A stretch of DNA of 64,000 bases from an uncultured Clostridia bacterium (GCA_938034875.1 CALHND010000002.1:288021-352020); one strand, 5' to 3'; numbered from the stretch's first letter, positions 1 to 9,631 are shown. Program-made: numbers and translations. The notes: generated by a model not told the origin, from the letters alone.

Positions 1-996
1 TTTAACGGTAGTTTTAAGCCGATGAAATATGGCAGTTATGCAGTGGAATTTTTCTTTGCGGTATCCGGATATTTAATGATGGTACATATTGAAAAATTGC
101 AAAATTCAGACATAGATAAGCCGCTTGGAATTGACACTATTGAATTTTTGTGGCACAAATTCAAGGGACTTATACCCTACCTTATTTCAGCTTTTGCATT
201 TGGGATAATAATACATTATGTTTTTTTGCGTGATTCACTTAACGCTGTCGAAACATACAAATATTTTGTAACTTCATTCGGAGAACTGTTTTTGCTGCGA
301 ATGAGTGGTTTGAAAGTTCAAGTAATAAACGGCAATCTGTGGTATATTTCAGCAATGCTTATTGTAATGCTGGTGCTTTATCCAATAGCAAGAAAGTTCA
401 AGGAACAATTTACTCACATCATTGCACCGATTACGGCGATAATTTTGCTTGGATGGATAAGCCGATGTGACGCCGTATTGGAAAAGCCGGGAACATGGAC
501 GAAGCTTGGCCATTTCGGCACCGTTCGTGCAGCTGCTGCTGTGTGCCTCGGCTGTGTCGCATACGCGTGTGCAAAGGCGTTGCAAGGCAAAAAGTTCAAA
601 AAGTGGTTTCGTGTAATAATCACAGCAGCCGAATGGGCTGGTTACGCGTTTGTTATTATCAACATGCAATTTGCAGGCACAAAATCGGTGCAAATTGTGA
701 TGATTTACCTTACTGTCGCCTTGGTTGCTCTTTCATTTAGCGGTATCACCTATTCATGCAGGTTTATGAACAGCAAATTTTTCTATGCGCTTGGACAATT
801 CAGCCTGCCATGGTACATTTACCATTATATAATGCGCTACACGCTAGTATACTTTAAACAACAACTGGGATTAAATATACCCACTTGGCAGATCTTCACA
901 ATATACATTGTGGGTGGAATTGTTATAGCAGTTGTATGCGAAGCTGTTATACGCACAATTAAAAAACATCCTATAAAAATAACTGAAAATACATAA
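1..996 (+). CDS. acyltransferase family 3 membrane protein, 5' partial
   Basis: The reading frame is open to the left window edge, so the true start lies outside; the first in-window Met is at position 22. The protein is a multi-pass membrane protein. Near its visible N-terminus it has the VEFFFAVSGYLM segment typical of acyltransferase-3 (OafA/NolL-like) proteins, which acylate cell-surface sugars or other envelope acceptors. Roughly eight hydrophobic segments follow. The catalytic His-containing first helix expected upstream is missing only because the window begins here. A strong terminator follows directly. The acceptor substrate cannot be told from sequence. Confidence 0.8.
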   Translation, partial: FNGSFKPMKYGSYAVEFFFAVSGYLMMVHIEKLQNSDIDKPLGIDTIEFLWHKFKGLIPYLISAFAFGIIIHYVFLRDSLNAVETYKYFVTSFGELFLLRMSGLKVQVINGNLWYISAMLIVMLVLYPIARKFKEQFTHIIAPITAIILLGWISRCDAVLEKPGTWTKLGHFGTVRAAAAVCLGCVAYACAKALQGKKFKKWFRVIITAAEWAGYAFVIINMQFAGTKSVQIVMIYLTVALVALSFSGITYSCRFMNSKFFYALGQFSLPWYIYHYIMRYTLVYFKQQLGLNIPTWQIFTIYIVGGIVIAVVCEAVIRTIKKHPIKITENT

Positions 997-1009
997 TGTC
1001 ATTACACTT

Positions 1010-1057
1010 AAAAAATATGCACCCCAAAAGCTAAACGCTTTAGGGGTGCATATTTTT
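1010..1057. terminator. bidirectional Rho-independent terminator
   Basis: A long hairpin has arms AAAAAATATGCACCCC and GGGGTGCATATTTTTT, with an inner AAAGC/GCTTT pairing. It lies between the plus-strand acyltransferase and the convergent minus-strand small membrane gene. The A-tract/U-tract symmetry lets it work for both. Confidence 0.9.
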
Positions 1058-1111
1058 TAATGTAGTTTATTAATTTTTAACGGCGCAAAACAGCAAATAA
1101 ATATACGAGCT

Positions 1112-1414
1112 TTAATTTCTGCCGTGTCTCAAATCAGCTAAAGTTGATACCGCGTATATCAGTACAACCGCTATTATGATTACTCCAAGCTGAAAAAGCC
1201 AAGTGTAGGTAAGCACGGCGCCGACTCCCATAAGTACCGAACAAAAAGTAACGGTGAACATTAACTTTGAAATAAACTTTGCTACTTTTGCGTCGGCAAG
1301 CTTTGCATTCAGTTTATCGTTTTTTGTTTTCGCAAGCATCGTTCCTTTGCCGGTTGCAAACAAAATTCCAAGTGCTAACGACAGCGTAAACAAAACAGCT
1401 GTAAATATTATCAT
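1112..1414 (-). CDS. small three-helix membrane protein, DUF3784-like
   Basis: This is a 100-residue protein with three hydrophobic segments, at about residues 3-22, 45-68 and 70-92. A short charged stretch with a GKG motif follows helix 1. This layout resembles DUF3784 proteins of Firmicutes, whose function is unknown; the family assignment is from memory of the pattern and is tentative. A GGTGG Shine-Dalgarno lies five bases before the ATG. It is the last gene of the minus-strand block, separated from the transketolase genes by a hairpin. Confidence 0.6.
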   Translation of the reverse strand: MIIFTAVLFTLSLALGILFATGKGTMLAKTKNDKLNAKLADAKVAKFISKLMFTVTFCSVLMGVGAVLTYTWLFQLGVIIIAVVLIYAVSTLADLRHGRN

Positions 1415-1430
1415 ATAACCACCAAAATTT

Positions 1431-1460
1431 AAGGCGCGTCGATTCTTAACCGCGCGCCTT
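1431..1460 (-). terminator. hairpin after transketolase genes
   Basis: AAGGCGCG and CGCGCCTT form an 8-bp GC-rich stem with a 14-base loop just downstream of the transketolase C-half stop codon. On the minus strand the U-tract is weak (AAATTTTGG), so termination there may be partial. On the plus strand it is followed by TTTTGTTTT. Confidence 0.55.
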
Positions 1461-1479
1461 TTGTTTTATTTATTGCTTA

Positions 1480-2424
1480 TTATTTCATTGCAATGGCTTG
1501 TTTAGCCTTTTCGCAAATATTAGCAGCATTAAGTCCGTAAAAATCTAAAAGCTCAACTGCAGAACCAGACATACCGAACTTGTCCTCTACGCCAACCTTT
1601 TTAACAGGGGTGGGACGTTTTTCAGCAAGTAATTCGGCAACAGCAGAACCAAGCCCACCGAAAACAGAATGTTCCTCTGCGGTAACGATAGCTCCTGTTT
1701 CAGCTGCAGCAGCAAGTATCAGTTCTTCATCCAGCGGCTTAATTGTAGCCATGTTGATGACTTTAGCAGAAATGCCCTCATTCTTGAGCATTTCAGCCGC
1801 TTCAATTGCGCGCTCGACCATAAGACCAGTAGCAATGATTGTAACATCACTGCCCTCGATTAATGTAATGCCCTTACCAACTACAAATTTGTAGTCGTCA
1901 TCAAAAATTACCGGAACAGCAAGACGACCGAAACGCAAATAAACAGGACCGTCAATTTCAGCAGCAGCAACGGTTGCAGCCCTTGCTTCAACAGCATCGG
2001 CCGGGTTGATGATAGTCATGCCAGGAATCGTACGCATAAGTGCAATATCTTCATTACACTGGTGAGTAGCGCCATCCTCGCCAACTGAAGAACCTGCGTG
2101 TGTAGCACCGATATTAACCGGCATGTGATTATATCCAATGCTGTTGCGAACCTGCTCAAACGCACGACCTGCAGCAAACATTGCAAATGTACTTGCAAAT
2201 ACAGTCTTACCCGTTGATGCTAGGCCGGCTGCAATACTCATCATGTTCTGTTCGGCGATTCCGCAATTATAGAACTTGTCAGGGTATTGCTTTCTGAACT
2301 GTGCTGTTTGTGTAGCGGCTGCAAGGTCAGCATCAAGCACTACCATATCAGTATTTCTTTTGCCGAGCTCAATAAGGCCGTCGGCATAGCCCTGTCTTGT
2401 TGCAATTTTTTTAACTTCACTCAT
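1480..2424 (-). CDS. transketolase, C-terminal subunit
   Basis: A 314-residue protein carrying the pyrimidine-binding and C-terminal domains of transketolase. Visible signatures are GIAEQNMMSIAAGLA near residue 55, which holds the ThDP-activating Glu, and the C-terminal TAEEHSVFGGLGSAVAE segment. With the upstream N-terminal subunit it forms a split transketolase of the non-oxidative pentose phosphate pathway, transferring two-carbon ketol units. I start it at the ATG of MSEVKKIA because GGAGGG lies eight bases upstream; a longer in-frame reading to 2460 has no such site. The gap to the N-subunit stop is only four bases, so the genes are translationally close. Confidence 0.93.
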   Translation of the reverse strand: MSEVKKIATRQGYADGLIELGKRNTDMVVLDADLAAATQTAQFRKQYPDKFYNCGIAEQNMMSIAAGLASTGKTVFASTFAMFAAGRAFEQVRNSIGYNHMPVNIGATHAGSSVGEDGATHQCNEDIALMRTIPGMTIINPADAVEARAATVAAAEIDGPVYLRFGRLAVPVIFDDDYKFVVGKGITLIEGSDVTIIATGLMVERAIEAAEMLKNEGISAKVINMATIKPLDEELILAAAAETGAIVTAEEHSVFGGLGSAVAELLAEKRPTPVKKVGVEDKFGMSGSAVELLDFYGLNAANICEKAKQAIAMK

Positions 2425-2428
2425 TTTA

Positions 2429-3268
2429 TCAGCCCTCCAGTGCGGCAAGCGCAGCATCAAGTTGGTTCATAGCTTCAGCATACTGCTCGGCATTAGGAGC
2501 TTTTCCGTGCCAGCCTGCATCGTTTTCCATGAAGGAAACGCCCTTACCCTTAATGGTCTTGGCAATGATGACAGACGGCTTACCCTTTACAGTAGCTGCG
2601 TGTGCAAATGCTTTTTCAATTTGGTCAAAGTCGTTACCGTCAATAACAGTAACATCCCAACCAAATGCCATAAACTTTTCATCAATAGGACAGGGTGAAT
2701 TAACCTCTTCCAGGCATCCGTCAATCTGGAGATTGTTAAAGTCAACAATAGCAGTCAGGTTGTCCAGCTTTTTGCTAGCCGCAAACATAGCAGCCTCCCA
2801 AACCTGTCCTTCCTCAAGTTCACCGTCGCCCAAGGCGGTATATACATGATAAGAAGCTCCGTCAATTTTTCCCGCAAGTGCCATTCCGCAAGCAGTGGAA
2901 ATTCCTTGACCCAGTGAGCCGGTGGACATATCAACACCCGGAATATGAATGCACGGATGTCCCTGAAGCATCTGATTAGTTTTGCGAAGTAGCTTTATCT
3001 CGTCGGTAGGGAAAAAGCCGCGAAGTGCGAGAACAGCATAAAGTGCAGGAGCCGCATGACCTTTTGATAGAACAAAGCGATCACGATCTTTTTTATCAGG
3101 ATCATTAGGGTCTATATTCATGTGTTCAAAATAAAGGTATGTCAGCACATCTACAACTGATAGAGATCCACCCGGATGTCCGGCTTTGGCATTATATACT
3201 CCCTCAATTATGCCCATACGCGCCTTTGTTGCAACTATCTGAAGTTGCTTTTTCTTGTTTGCGTCCAT
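2429..3268 (-). CDS. transketolase, N-terminal subunit
   Basis: A 279-residue ThDP-binding half of transketolase. The sequence shows KAGHPGGSLSVVDVL near residue 27, LSKGHAAPALYAVLA, and GDGELEEGQVWEAAMFA followed by the FNNLQIDG segment; GDG through N forms the ThDP/metal motif. A typical single-chain transketolase is about 660 residues, so this gene and its downstream partner are the two-gene form common in Clostridia and archaea. A GGGGAG Shine-Dalgarno precedes the ATG. It sits at the end of the long minus-strand housekeeping block, 78 bases after the Cof-type phosphatase. Confidence 0.93.
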   Translation of the reverse strand: MDANKKKQLQIVATKARMGIIEGVYNAKAGHPGGSLSVVDVLTYLYFEHMNIDPNDPDKKDRDRFVLSKGHAAPALYAVLALRGFFPTDEIKLLRKTNQMLQGHPCIHIPGVDMSTGSLGQGISTACGMALAGKIDGASYHVYTALGDGELEEGQVWEAAMFAASKKLDNLTAIVDFNNLQIDGCLEEVNSPCPIDEKFMAFGWDVTVIDGNDFDQIEKAFAHAATVKGKPSVIIAKTIKGKGVSFMENDAGWHGKAPNAEQYAEAMNQLDAALAALEG

Positions 3269-3346
3269 TTGTACTCCCCATTCTTCGGCGGTGAATTTTT
3301 ATCTCTGCGCACGACCGCCAAAACATTTCGCAGAAAATATTATAAA

Positions 3347-4162
3347 TTATTTTGTAGCAATATCAATAATATGCTCAATAAAATCTGCTACTCCGCCATC
3401 GCTGCAGTTTCCCCCTACAAAATATGCAGTTTGCTTTAATTCATCGGGTGCATTTTCTACAAACGCGCCGTAAGCAGCATTACGAACAAACTCCACATCG
3501 TTATAATAATCGCCCACAGCGCATATTTTGCTGCGATCTATATCAAGCTTGCCCGCAAGCTTCAGCAGCGCCGCACCTTTATTAACCCCATGAGGCATAA
3601 GTTCGTAAAATTTGTCCATTGATCTAATGAAATTGCCGTAATCGGTAATGATGTTATATTTCTGTTCAACCCCGTCAACATATTCCGGCTCAGCGCCAAA
3701 AATAATCTTTGACCATGGTATACTGTCAGGGTTGTCCGATTTAATAACTGTCAGATTCTCGTATTCAATCAGGTTTAGTATGGTCTGATTCTCTTTAATA
3801 AGCAAAACTTCGGTTTCGCAATAAGCAAGTGCGCCAAGACGATCGAATTTTTTCAGTATATCGTGGGCGAATGGCTTGCTGTGTTCCGGTAAAACCATAC
3901 TTTCCAAAACTGATCCGGTTTCTGTATCGTAAATAATAGCACCGTTTGACGCAATAATCGGACAATTTACACCGATTGCTTTTGCGACATCGATAGCCGA
4001 GGCAGCTATACGGCCCGAAGCAAGAGTTACCCTGCCGCCGAGCGACGCAAATCGCTGAATAGCTTCGATGCTGCGGCTGTTTATGTGCCCGTTTGAGACA
4101 AGAGTGTTGTCAATATCGGAGGCAAACAGCCAGCCGTCAAGCGGTTTATTCTTATTAGTCAT
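3347..4162 (-). CDS. Cof-type HAD superfamily phosphatase
   Basis: A 271-residue member of the HAD class-IIB (Cof) phosphatases, which act on sugar phosphates, nucleotides or flavin phosphates. Motif I is ASDIDNTLVSNG at residues 14-25 with the nucleophile and general-acid Asp. Motif II lies in RVTLASGRIA, and motif III/IV is the GDYYNDVEFV stretch close to the C-terminus. The start overlaps the last eight bases of the pseudouridine synthase gene, indicating coupled translation. The substrate cannot be assigned from sequence. Confidence 0.88.
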   Translation of the reverse strand: MTNKNKPLDGWLFASDIDNTLVSNGHINSRSIEAIQRFASLGGRVTLASGRIAASAIDVAKAIGVNCPIIASNGAIIYDTETGSVLESMVLPEHSKPFAHDILKKFDRLGALAYCETEVLLIKENQTILNLIEYENLTVIKSDNPDSIPWSKIIFGAEPEYVDGVEQKYNIITDYGNFIRSMDKFYELMPHGVNKGAALLKLAGKLDIDRSKICAVGDYYNDVEFVRNAAYGAFVENAPDELKQTAYFVGGNCSDGGVADFIEHIIDIATK

Positions 4163-5069
4163 ATTTCTTGTTTAAAAACTCCAAAAACTCGTTAAAATAC
4201 TGTGGCAGTTCACTCTCAAATTCAAGAGTTTTGCCATTTGGGTGAATAAACTCTATATATTTTGCGTGTAAACACTGTCCGTTAAGGCGTTCAATAACCC
4301 TTTTTACACCATAAACGGGGTCACCGGCTACAGGATGTCCGATATGCGCCATATGCACGCGAATCTGGTGTGTGCGCCCTGTTTCCAAAGCGAGACGAAC
4401 GTGTGTAAACTCACCGTATCGGCGTATTACACGCCAACGTGTAATAGCGAAACGGGAATTTTTTTCGGTAACTGTCATTTTTTTGCGGTCGACCGTATGT
4501 CTTCCGATTGGTGCGTTGACAATGCCGCTATCCTCTTTAATATTTCCATAAACAACCGCTTCATACTCGCGCTTAAAGGAGTGTTCCTTTATCTGCTCGG
4601 CTAAAAAGTTGTGTGCGAAATCGTTTTTTGCAACAATCAGCAGTCCGCTGGTATCTTTGTCAATTCGGTGTACTATGCCCGGTCGAATAACGCCGTTAAT
4701 TCCGGACAGAGTACCGCCGCAATGATACATAAGCGCATTTACAAGCGTGCCGTCGGGATTGCCCGGTGCAGGATGCACAACCATGCCCTTTGGTTTATTA
4801 ACCACAAGCAGGTCGTTATCCTCGTAAACTATATCAAGCGGTATATCCTGCGCAATAATATCGGTGCTGACGGGTTCGGGAATATTAACTAAAACGGTAT
4901 CACCTGTTTTAAGCTTTGTGTTTTTCTTTACACTGGCGCCGTTAATCAGCACATGGCCCTCGTCACACAGCATTGCCGCCGCACTTCGCGAAACATCAGC
5001 TTGTCCGGCAATAAATGCATCCACGCGTACACCGCCGTCTGTACAGATAAACTCAGTCGTATTACTCAT
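4155..5069 (-). CDS. RluD-family pseudouridine synthase
   Basis: A 304-residue large-subunit rRNA or tRNA pseudouridine synthase. An N-terminal S4 RNA-binding domain (about residues 10-75) precedes the catalytic domain with GIVHRIDKDTSGLLIVAKN, whose Asp is the catalytic nucleophile, and a C-terminal GRTHQIRVHMAHIGHPVAGD motif. The ATG at 5069 is chosen over an upstream in-frame GTG at 5078 because AAGGTG lies about seven bases before it. It overlaps the lspA 3' end by eight bases. The lspA-rluD order matches the lspA-ylyB order of Bacillus. The target uridine is not determinable here. Confidence 0.92.
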   Translation of the reverse strand: MSNTTEFICTDGGVRVDAFIAGQADVSRSAAAMLCDEGHVLINGASVKKNTKLKTGDTVLVNIPEPVSTDIIAQDIPLDIVYEDNDLLVVNKPKGMVVHPAPGNPDGTLVNALMYHCGGTLSGINGVIRPGIVHRIDKDTSGLLIVAKNDFAHNFLAEQIKEHSFKREYEAVVYGNIKEDSGIVNAPIGRHTVDRKKMTVTEKNSRFAITRWRVIRRYGEFTHVRLALETGRTHQIRVHMAHIGHPVAGDPVYGVKRVIERLNGQCLHAKYIEFIHPNGKTLEFESELPQYFNEFLEFLNKKYD

Positions 5070-5700
5070 TAATTTCACCTTGTTCGACGGGTTTTAGATC
5101 GCTTTCAAAGCTATTCTGTTCATCGCAAACATAATTTTTATTATATCCGTCCTGGTCACCGTTTTCACTCGTTTTGTTTTCTGCGTTATTCAAGCATATA
5201 GTTGCTTTTTTTACCTTGCGTTCATTGATCAATTCAATTACGTTCTGCAAAATGATCAAACCGCAACCGATAACAACGCAACAATCGGCTATGTTGAAAA
5301 TGTAAGGAAAATAAATAAACTGAACCTCAATAAAATCAACAACATATTTAAGTGACAGGCGATCGATCATATTACCGATGCCGCCACTGATTATCAGTCC
5401 GATGGACCAGATATACAGCTTTTTCTTAACTCTTCCGCTAATAAGCAATAAGAGCGCACAGACAACAGCAATAATCGTAACGGAATTGAACACCCATGGA
5501 TGATCCTTTAGTATTCCGAAAACCGCACCTTTATTGTGAATATAAGTGAAATTAAGCACGCGAGGAATAACGGCGACCGATTCTCCAAGATAAAAATTGT
5601 CGGAAATCAGTCCCTTTGTGACCTGGTCGGCAACGACAAGCAGTGCCGCTGAGAGCAGAACGAAAACCTCGGTCAGACGACCGCTTATTCTGTTTTTCAA
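5062..5700 (-). CDS. lspA: lipoprotein signal peptidase II (TTG start)
   Basis: The product is the inner-membrane aspartyl protease that cleaves prolipoproteins before the lipidated Cys. Four hydrophobic helices are visible. The catalytic motifs NKGAVFGIL, GGIGNMIDRLSLKYVVDFIEV and FNIADCCVVIG supply the conserved Asn and two Asp residues. The start is taken as TTG at 5700 (MKNRISG) because GGAGGG lies eight bases upstream; a longer ATG reading would run into ileS and has no better site. The protein is 212 residues. It ends with an acidic, Asn-rich hydrophilic tail of about 50 residues beyond the last helix, longer than usual for the family. The lipoproteins at 21.7-24.4 kb are likely substrates. 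Confidence 0.93.
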   Translation of the reverse strand: MKNRISGRLTEVFVLLSAALLVVADQVTKGLISDNFYLGESVAVIPRVLNFTYIHNKGAVFGILKDHPWVFNSVTIIAVVCALLLLISGRVKKKLYIWSIGLIISGGIGNMIDRLSLKYVVDFIEVQFIYFPYIFNIADCCVVIGCGLIILQNVIELINERKVKKATICLNNAENKTSENGDQDGYNKNYVCDEQNSFESDLKPVEQGEINE

Positions 5701-5729
5701 AGGGTTATCCCTCCGTGTACATAGTAAAA

Positions 5730-8522
5730 TTATTCGCCGACAATGATGTTTGCACAGCGTTCGCAAAGTGTAGTATGATCAGCGTGCTGTCCGACTGTGT
5801 CAGAGTAGCTCCAGCAGCGTTCACATTTGCCGCCGCCTGCTTTTCTGACGGTAATACCAACAGGCTTTTCTCCGCGGAAGTCGCCGCCTTCACCGTCAGT
5901 AACCTTTACCGACGATGCAATGAATATTTCAGGCAGCTCAGCTTCGCAGTTTTTCAAGAAGGTGAGCATTTCGCCTGTTGCAAACAGTTCGATTTCTGAA
6001 TCGAGTGAAGCACCGATGATTTTCTGATTACGTGCGTTTTCAATTGCTTTTTTAACATCATCACGCAACGCATGGAGCTGTTCCCATTTTGCAAGGAACT
6101 TTTCGTCAGCATTAACACCGGTGAGTGACGGATAATCGTTAAGCACAACATGCTCCTTATTACGAGAAGCGTCGTGCGGCATAAACTGCCAAATTTCGTC
6201 AGCGGTAAAGGTAATGATCGGAGCAAGCAACAGCGTCAGCGTATCCAGCACCTTGTAAATAGTGGTCTGTGCGGCACGGCGCGTTTTGCTTTCCGGCTTT
6301 TCAACATAAAGTCTGTCTTTTAAAACATCGAGATAGAAGTTTGACATATCAACAACACAGAAATTATGAATCGAGTGGAATATAATATGATATTCAAACT
6401 TGTCAAATGACTCTCTTACCTTTTTATTCAGCTCGTCAAGACGGCTGAGTGCCCATTTATCAATAGGCTCAAGCTCATCAATAGAAACTGCATCCTTATC
6501 GGGATCAAAATCGCCTATACAGCCGAGAATGAAGCGGGCGGTATTTCTGATTTTGCGGTATGCTTCAGAAAGCTGCTTTAAAATATCCTTTGAAATGCGG
6601 ATATCGGCATGGTAATCGGACGATGCAACCCAAAGACGAAGAATATCGGCACCGTACTGATTAACAATATCCTCCGGTATAATGGTGTTGCCGAGCGATT
6701 TTGACATTTTTTTGCCCTCGCCGTCAACTACCCAACCATGAGTAACAATTGTTTTGTAAGGAGCAACACCCTTTGTTGCAACAGAGGTAAGCAGTGATGA
6801 CTGGAACCAACCACGGTACTGATCGGCACCCTCAAGGTACAGGTCAGCCGGTGAACGCAGGTAATCACGCTGATCAAGAACTGCCGCATGGGTTGAGCCG
6901 GAATCAAACCAAACATCCATGATGTCTGTTTCTTTTTTGAAATGATTTTTTCCGCACTTTGGACATTTGTAATCGGCAGGGAGAAGATCGGCAGCCTCGT
7001 GTGCATACCAAGCATCAGCGCCCTCTTTGCGGAATATATCAGATACATTTTTGATTGTTTCTTCGTTAATAATTTCGGCACCGCAATCCTCGCAGTAGAA
7101 AATCGGAATAGGCACACCCCATGTTCTCTGGCGCGAAATGCACCAGTCGGAACGATCCTTTACCATGCCTGCAATGCGGTCTCTGCCCCACGAAGGAACC
7201 CATTCTACCGTGTCAATCGCCTCTACCGCTTTATCGGCAAAGTTGCTGATTGAGCAGAAGCACTGCTCGGTGGCACGGAAAAGAATTGGCGATTTGCAGC
7301 GCCAGCAATGCGGATACTGGTGTATAATTTTCTGAAGAGCGAGCAGGTTGCCCGTCTCCTCAAGGTGCATGGCTATCTTTTTGTTAGCTTCGTCGGTGGA
7401 AAGTCCTGCAAACTGACCTGCCTCCTCGGTGAGCACACCTTTTGCGTCAACCGAAACGACAATAGGAAGCTGCTTATATTTACGGCAAACCTCAAAGTCA
7501 TCTACACCGAAACCGGGAGCTGTATGAACGCAGCCTGTACCGCTTTCAAGAGTTACGTGATCACCAACAATTATCAGTGATTCGCGGTCGAGGAACGGAT
7601 GCTGAGCTGTAATCATTTCAAGCTCGCTGCCTTTTATTGTACCGACAGTCTCATATTCCTCTATTTTTGCCGCCTTAAGCGCAGTTGCTGCAAGGTCGGT
7701 TGCCATAACATAATATTCGCCGTTTGCTTTAATAAGGCTGTATTCATAATTTGGGCCAACGCAAATAGCTACATTGCCAGGCAGTGTCCATGTGGTAGTA
7801 GTCCAAATGACAAAATAGGTTTTATCAAGCTCTGCTCCGAGAGCTGTGAGCTTACCTAAATCGTCCTTAACCTTAAATTTTACATATATAGAATGGCACG
7901 GATCTTCGGCATATTCAATTTCTGCTTCTGCAAGAGCCGTCTGACATTCCGGGCACCAGTAAACTGGTTTTAGTCCCTTGTAAATATATCCCTTTGTAGC
8001 CATTTCGCCGAATATCTCGACCTGCTTTGCTACAAATTCTGGTTTTAGGGTAAGATAGGGGTTATCCCATTCACCGAGAACTCCAAGACGTTTAAACTGA
8101 TCACGCTGGTCGTCAACAAAGCCAAGTGCAAATTCGCGGCACATTTTTCGCAGCTCAAGTGTGGAAATTTGGGCTGCATTGTCTACTCCTGCTGCCTTTC
8201 TCGCCTTAAGCTCGGTAGGCAGACCGTGTGTATCGTAACCTGGAACATACGGTGTGTAGTGTCCGGTCATGCTCTTGTATTTTACAACAAAATCCTTAAG
8301 GATTTTGTTAAGCGCAGTGCCCAGATGAATTTTGCCGTTTGCGTACGGAGGGCCGTCATGCAATATATAGCTGGGTTTGCCCTCGTTTTTTTCAAGCATC
8401 TTTTCGTATAAATTCATATCTTCCCAATCATTGAGTGCTTGCGGCTCTCTTTCGGGCAGTCCTGCACGCATCGGAAAATCCGTTGACGGCAGATTAAGGG
8501 TTTTGTTATAATCCTGTGTCAT
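5730..8522 (-). CDS. ileS: isoleucyl-tRNA synthetase
   Basis: A 930-residue class-I synthetase charging tRNA-Ile. It shows the HIGH-type motif in PPYANGKIHLGTALNK near residue 60, the editing (CP1) insertion, the KMSKS loop in EGKKMSKSLGNT, and a C-terminal zinc site (GKCERCWSYSD and TLCERCANI). This is the bacterial type-1 enzyme with a C-terminal Zn finger. It is 29 bases from lspA and 28 bases from the DivIVA-like gene, the same order as in Bacillus. No T-box leader fits in the 28-base upstream gap, so control must come from further upstream or from internal promoters. Confidence 0.97.
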   Translation of the reverse strand: MTQDYNKTLNLPSTDFPMRAGLPEREPQALNDWEDMNLYEKMLEKNEGKPSYILHDGPPYANGKIHLGTALNKILKDFVVKYKSMTGHYTPYVPGYDTHGLPTELKARKAAGVDNAAQISTLELRKMCREFALGFVDDQRDQFKRLGVLGEWDNPYLTLKPEFVAKQVEIFGEMATKGYIYKGLKPVYWCPECQTALAEAEIEYAEDPCHSIYVKFKVKDDLGKLTALGAELDKTYFVIWTTTTWTLPGNVAICVGPNYEYSLIKANGEYYVMATDLAATALKAAKIEEYETVGTIKGSELEMITAQHPFLDRESLIIVGDHVTLESGTGCVHTAPGFGVDDFEVCRKYKQLPIVVSVDAKGVLTEEAGQFAGLSTDEANKKIAMHLEETGNLLALQKIIHQYPHCWRCKSPILFRATEQCFCSISNFADKAVEAIDTVEWVPSWGRDRIAGMVKDRSDWCISRQRTWGVPIPIFYCEDCGAEIINEETIKNVSDIFRKEGADAWYAHEAADLLPADYKCPKCGKNHFKKETDIMDVWFDSGSTHAAVLDQRDYLRSPADLYLEGADQYRGWFQSSLLTSVATKGVAPYKTIVTHGWVVDGEGKKMSKSLGNTIIPEDIVNQYGADILRLWVASSDYHADIRISKDILKQLSEAYRKIRNTARFILGCIGDFDPDKDAVSIDELEPIDKWALSRLDELNKKVRESFDKFEYHIIFHSIHNFCVVDMSNFYLDVLKDRLYVEKPESKTRRAAQTTIYKVLDTLTLLLAPIITFTADEIWQFMPHDASRNKEHVVLNDYPSLTGVNADEKFLAKWEQLHALRDDVKKAIENARNQKIIGASLDSEIELFATGEMLTFLKNCEAELPEIFIASSVKVTDGEGGDFRGEKPVGITVRKAGGGKCERCWSYSDTVGQHADHTTLCERCANIIVGE

Positions 8523-8550
8523 TTCAGTTTGAACAACCTTTCCTCAGTTT

Positions 8551-9585
8551 TCATTCTTCCGCATCCGATATTTCTCCGTCAAAAACAAATTGAACTTCAT
8601 TCTCATTACCTGTTTCTGTAATAAAACTTATTTGTTCGGCTTCGGTTTCTGTTAATTCTTCTGCATCGGTATTATCCTCTGCATCGTCGTCAAAATCAAT
8701 ATTAACCGTAAATTTTGCGGGCTTAACAGCTTGTTCTTTTACCGCATCATTCAGTTCAACAGATATTTCATCATCGTATTTATGAGCTGTGATGTCCTCG
8801 GTCATATCTGCCGCTATATTTTCGGAAAATTCCATTCCTGTTTGCTCGTCTAATTTCATTTCTTTAATAATACGCTCAATATCGTTGCATGGTTCTGTAT
8901 CAACCGTTTCAGAAACTTCGTCAATAACCTCATCTTCTGCCAGCTTCGCCGCAAGAGACGGGTCGTGCTCGATTTCATCGGGCAAAGCAGTTACAAACTC
9001 TGTCTGCTCACTCAGTCGCTTTAAAATATCACGTTTAAACACAGAAACCTGTATTCTCAGCGCATCAAACAGTGCCTGTTGTTGCTTTACAGCTTCTTCG
9101 GCAGCCTTTTTCATTGCCTCAACCTTGCGCTCCGTACTATCAATGCTCTGGCGCGTCATTTGCTCTGTTTTGTCGGACAACTCCTTTGACAGAGACTGAG
9201 TTTCGGTCAAAATTATATCGGCCTTTTCCTTTGAATCGTTCAGCAAGAACTCCGCATCGTTATTAGCTTTTGTTAGTATTTCTTCTGCCTGTTGATTAGC
9301 CTTAAAAAGAATGTCATCAGCTTTTTGCTGAGCATCTGCACGAAGCTGGTCGCTTACCCTCTGCGCGTTTACAAGAGCTTCCTTTATTGCTTGTTCATCA
9401 TTTTTATACTCATTCAGCTTGAGTTCGTAATCAGAAATCTTTTTTTCGTTTGCGGCGTGAGTTGCGGCAAGATAATTTAAAGTGTTGGCAATTTCATCAA
9501 GAAATACATCAACCTCAATTTTTTTATAACACCTCATCCCTGCCTTGGAAAACTCTTTTTTCTTTATATCTTCTGCAGAAATCAT
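8551..9585 (-). CDS. DivIVA-domain cell division/polarity protein
   Basis: A 344-residue protein that begins with the DivIVA membrane-curvature motif (DIKKKEFSKAGMRCYKKIEVDVFLDEI), read as IKKKEFSK then a VD-FLDEI stretch. A long Ala/Glu/Lys-rich coiled coil follows at about residues 45-200, and then a very acidic, low-complexity C-terminal half rich in Asp, Glu and Thr. DivIVA proteins bind negatively curved membrane at septa and poles and recruit partners. The acidic tail makes it about twice the length of Bacillus DivIVA. The Shine-Dalgarno is an unusual run of seven G residues. A structured 35-nt hairpin separates it from sepF. Confidence 0.9.
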   Translation of the reverse strand: MISAEDIKKKEFSKAGMRCYKKIEVDVFLDEIANTLNYLAATHAANEKKISDYELKLNEYKNDEQAIKEALVNAQRVSDQLRADAQQKADDILFKANQQAEEILTKANNDAEFLLNDSKEKADIILTETQSLSKELSDKTEQMTRQSIDSTERKVEAMKKAAEEAVKQQQALFDALRIQVSVFKRDILKRLSEQTEFVTALPDEIEHDPSLAAKLAEDEVIDEVSETVDTEPCNDIERIIKEMKLDEQTGMEFSENIAADMTEDITAHKYDDEISVELNDAVKEQAVKPAKFTVNIDFDDDAEDNTDAEELTETEAEQISFITETGNENEVQFVFDGEISDAEE

Positions 9586-9631
9586 TTATAATGCCCCCCC
9601 TTTTTAATGCTAATCTTTAAAGCACAAATGG

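Noticed and set aside
8523..8550. T-box leader for ileS
   Set aside because: Only 28 bases separate ileS from the upstream gene, which is too short for any T-box.
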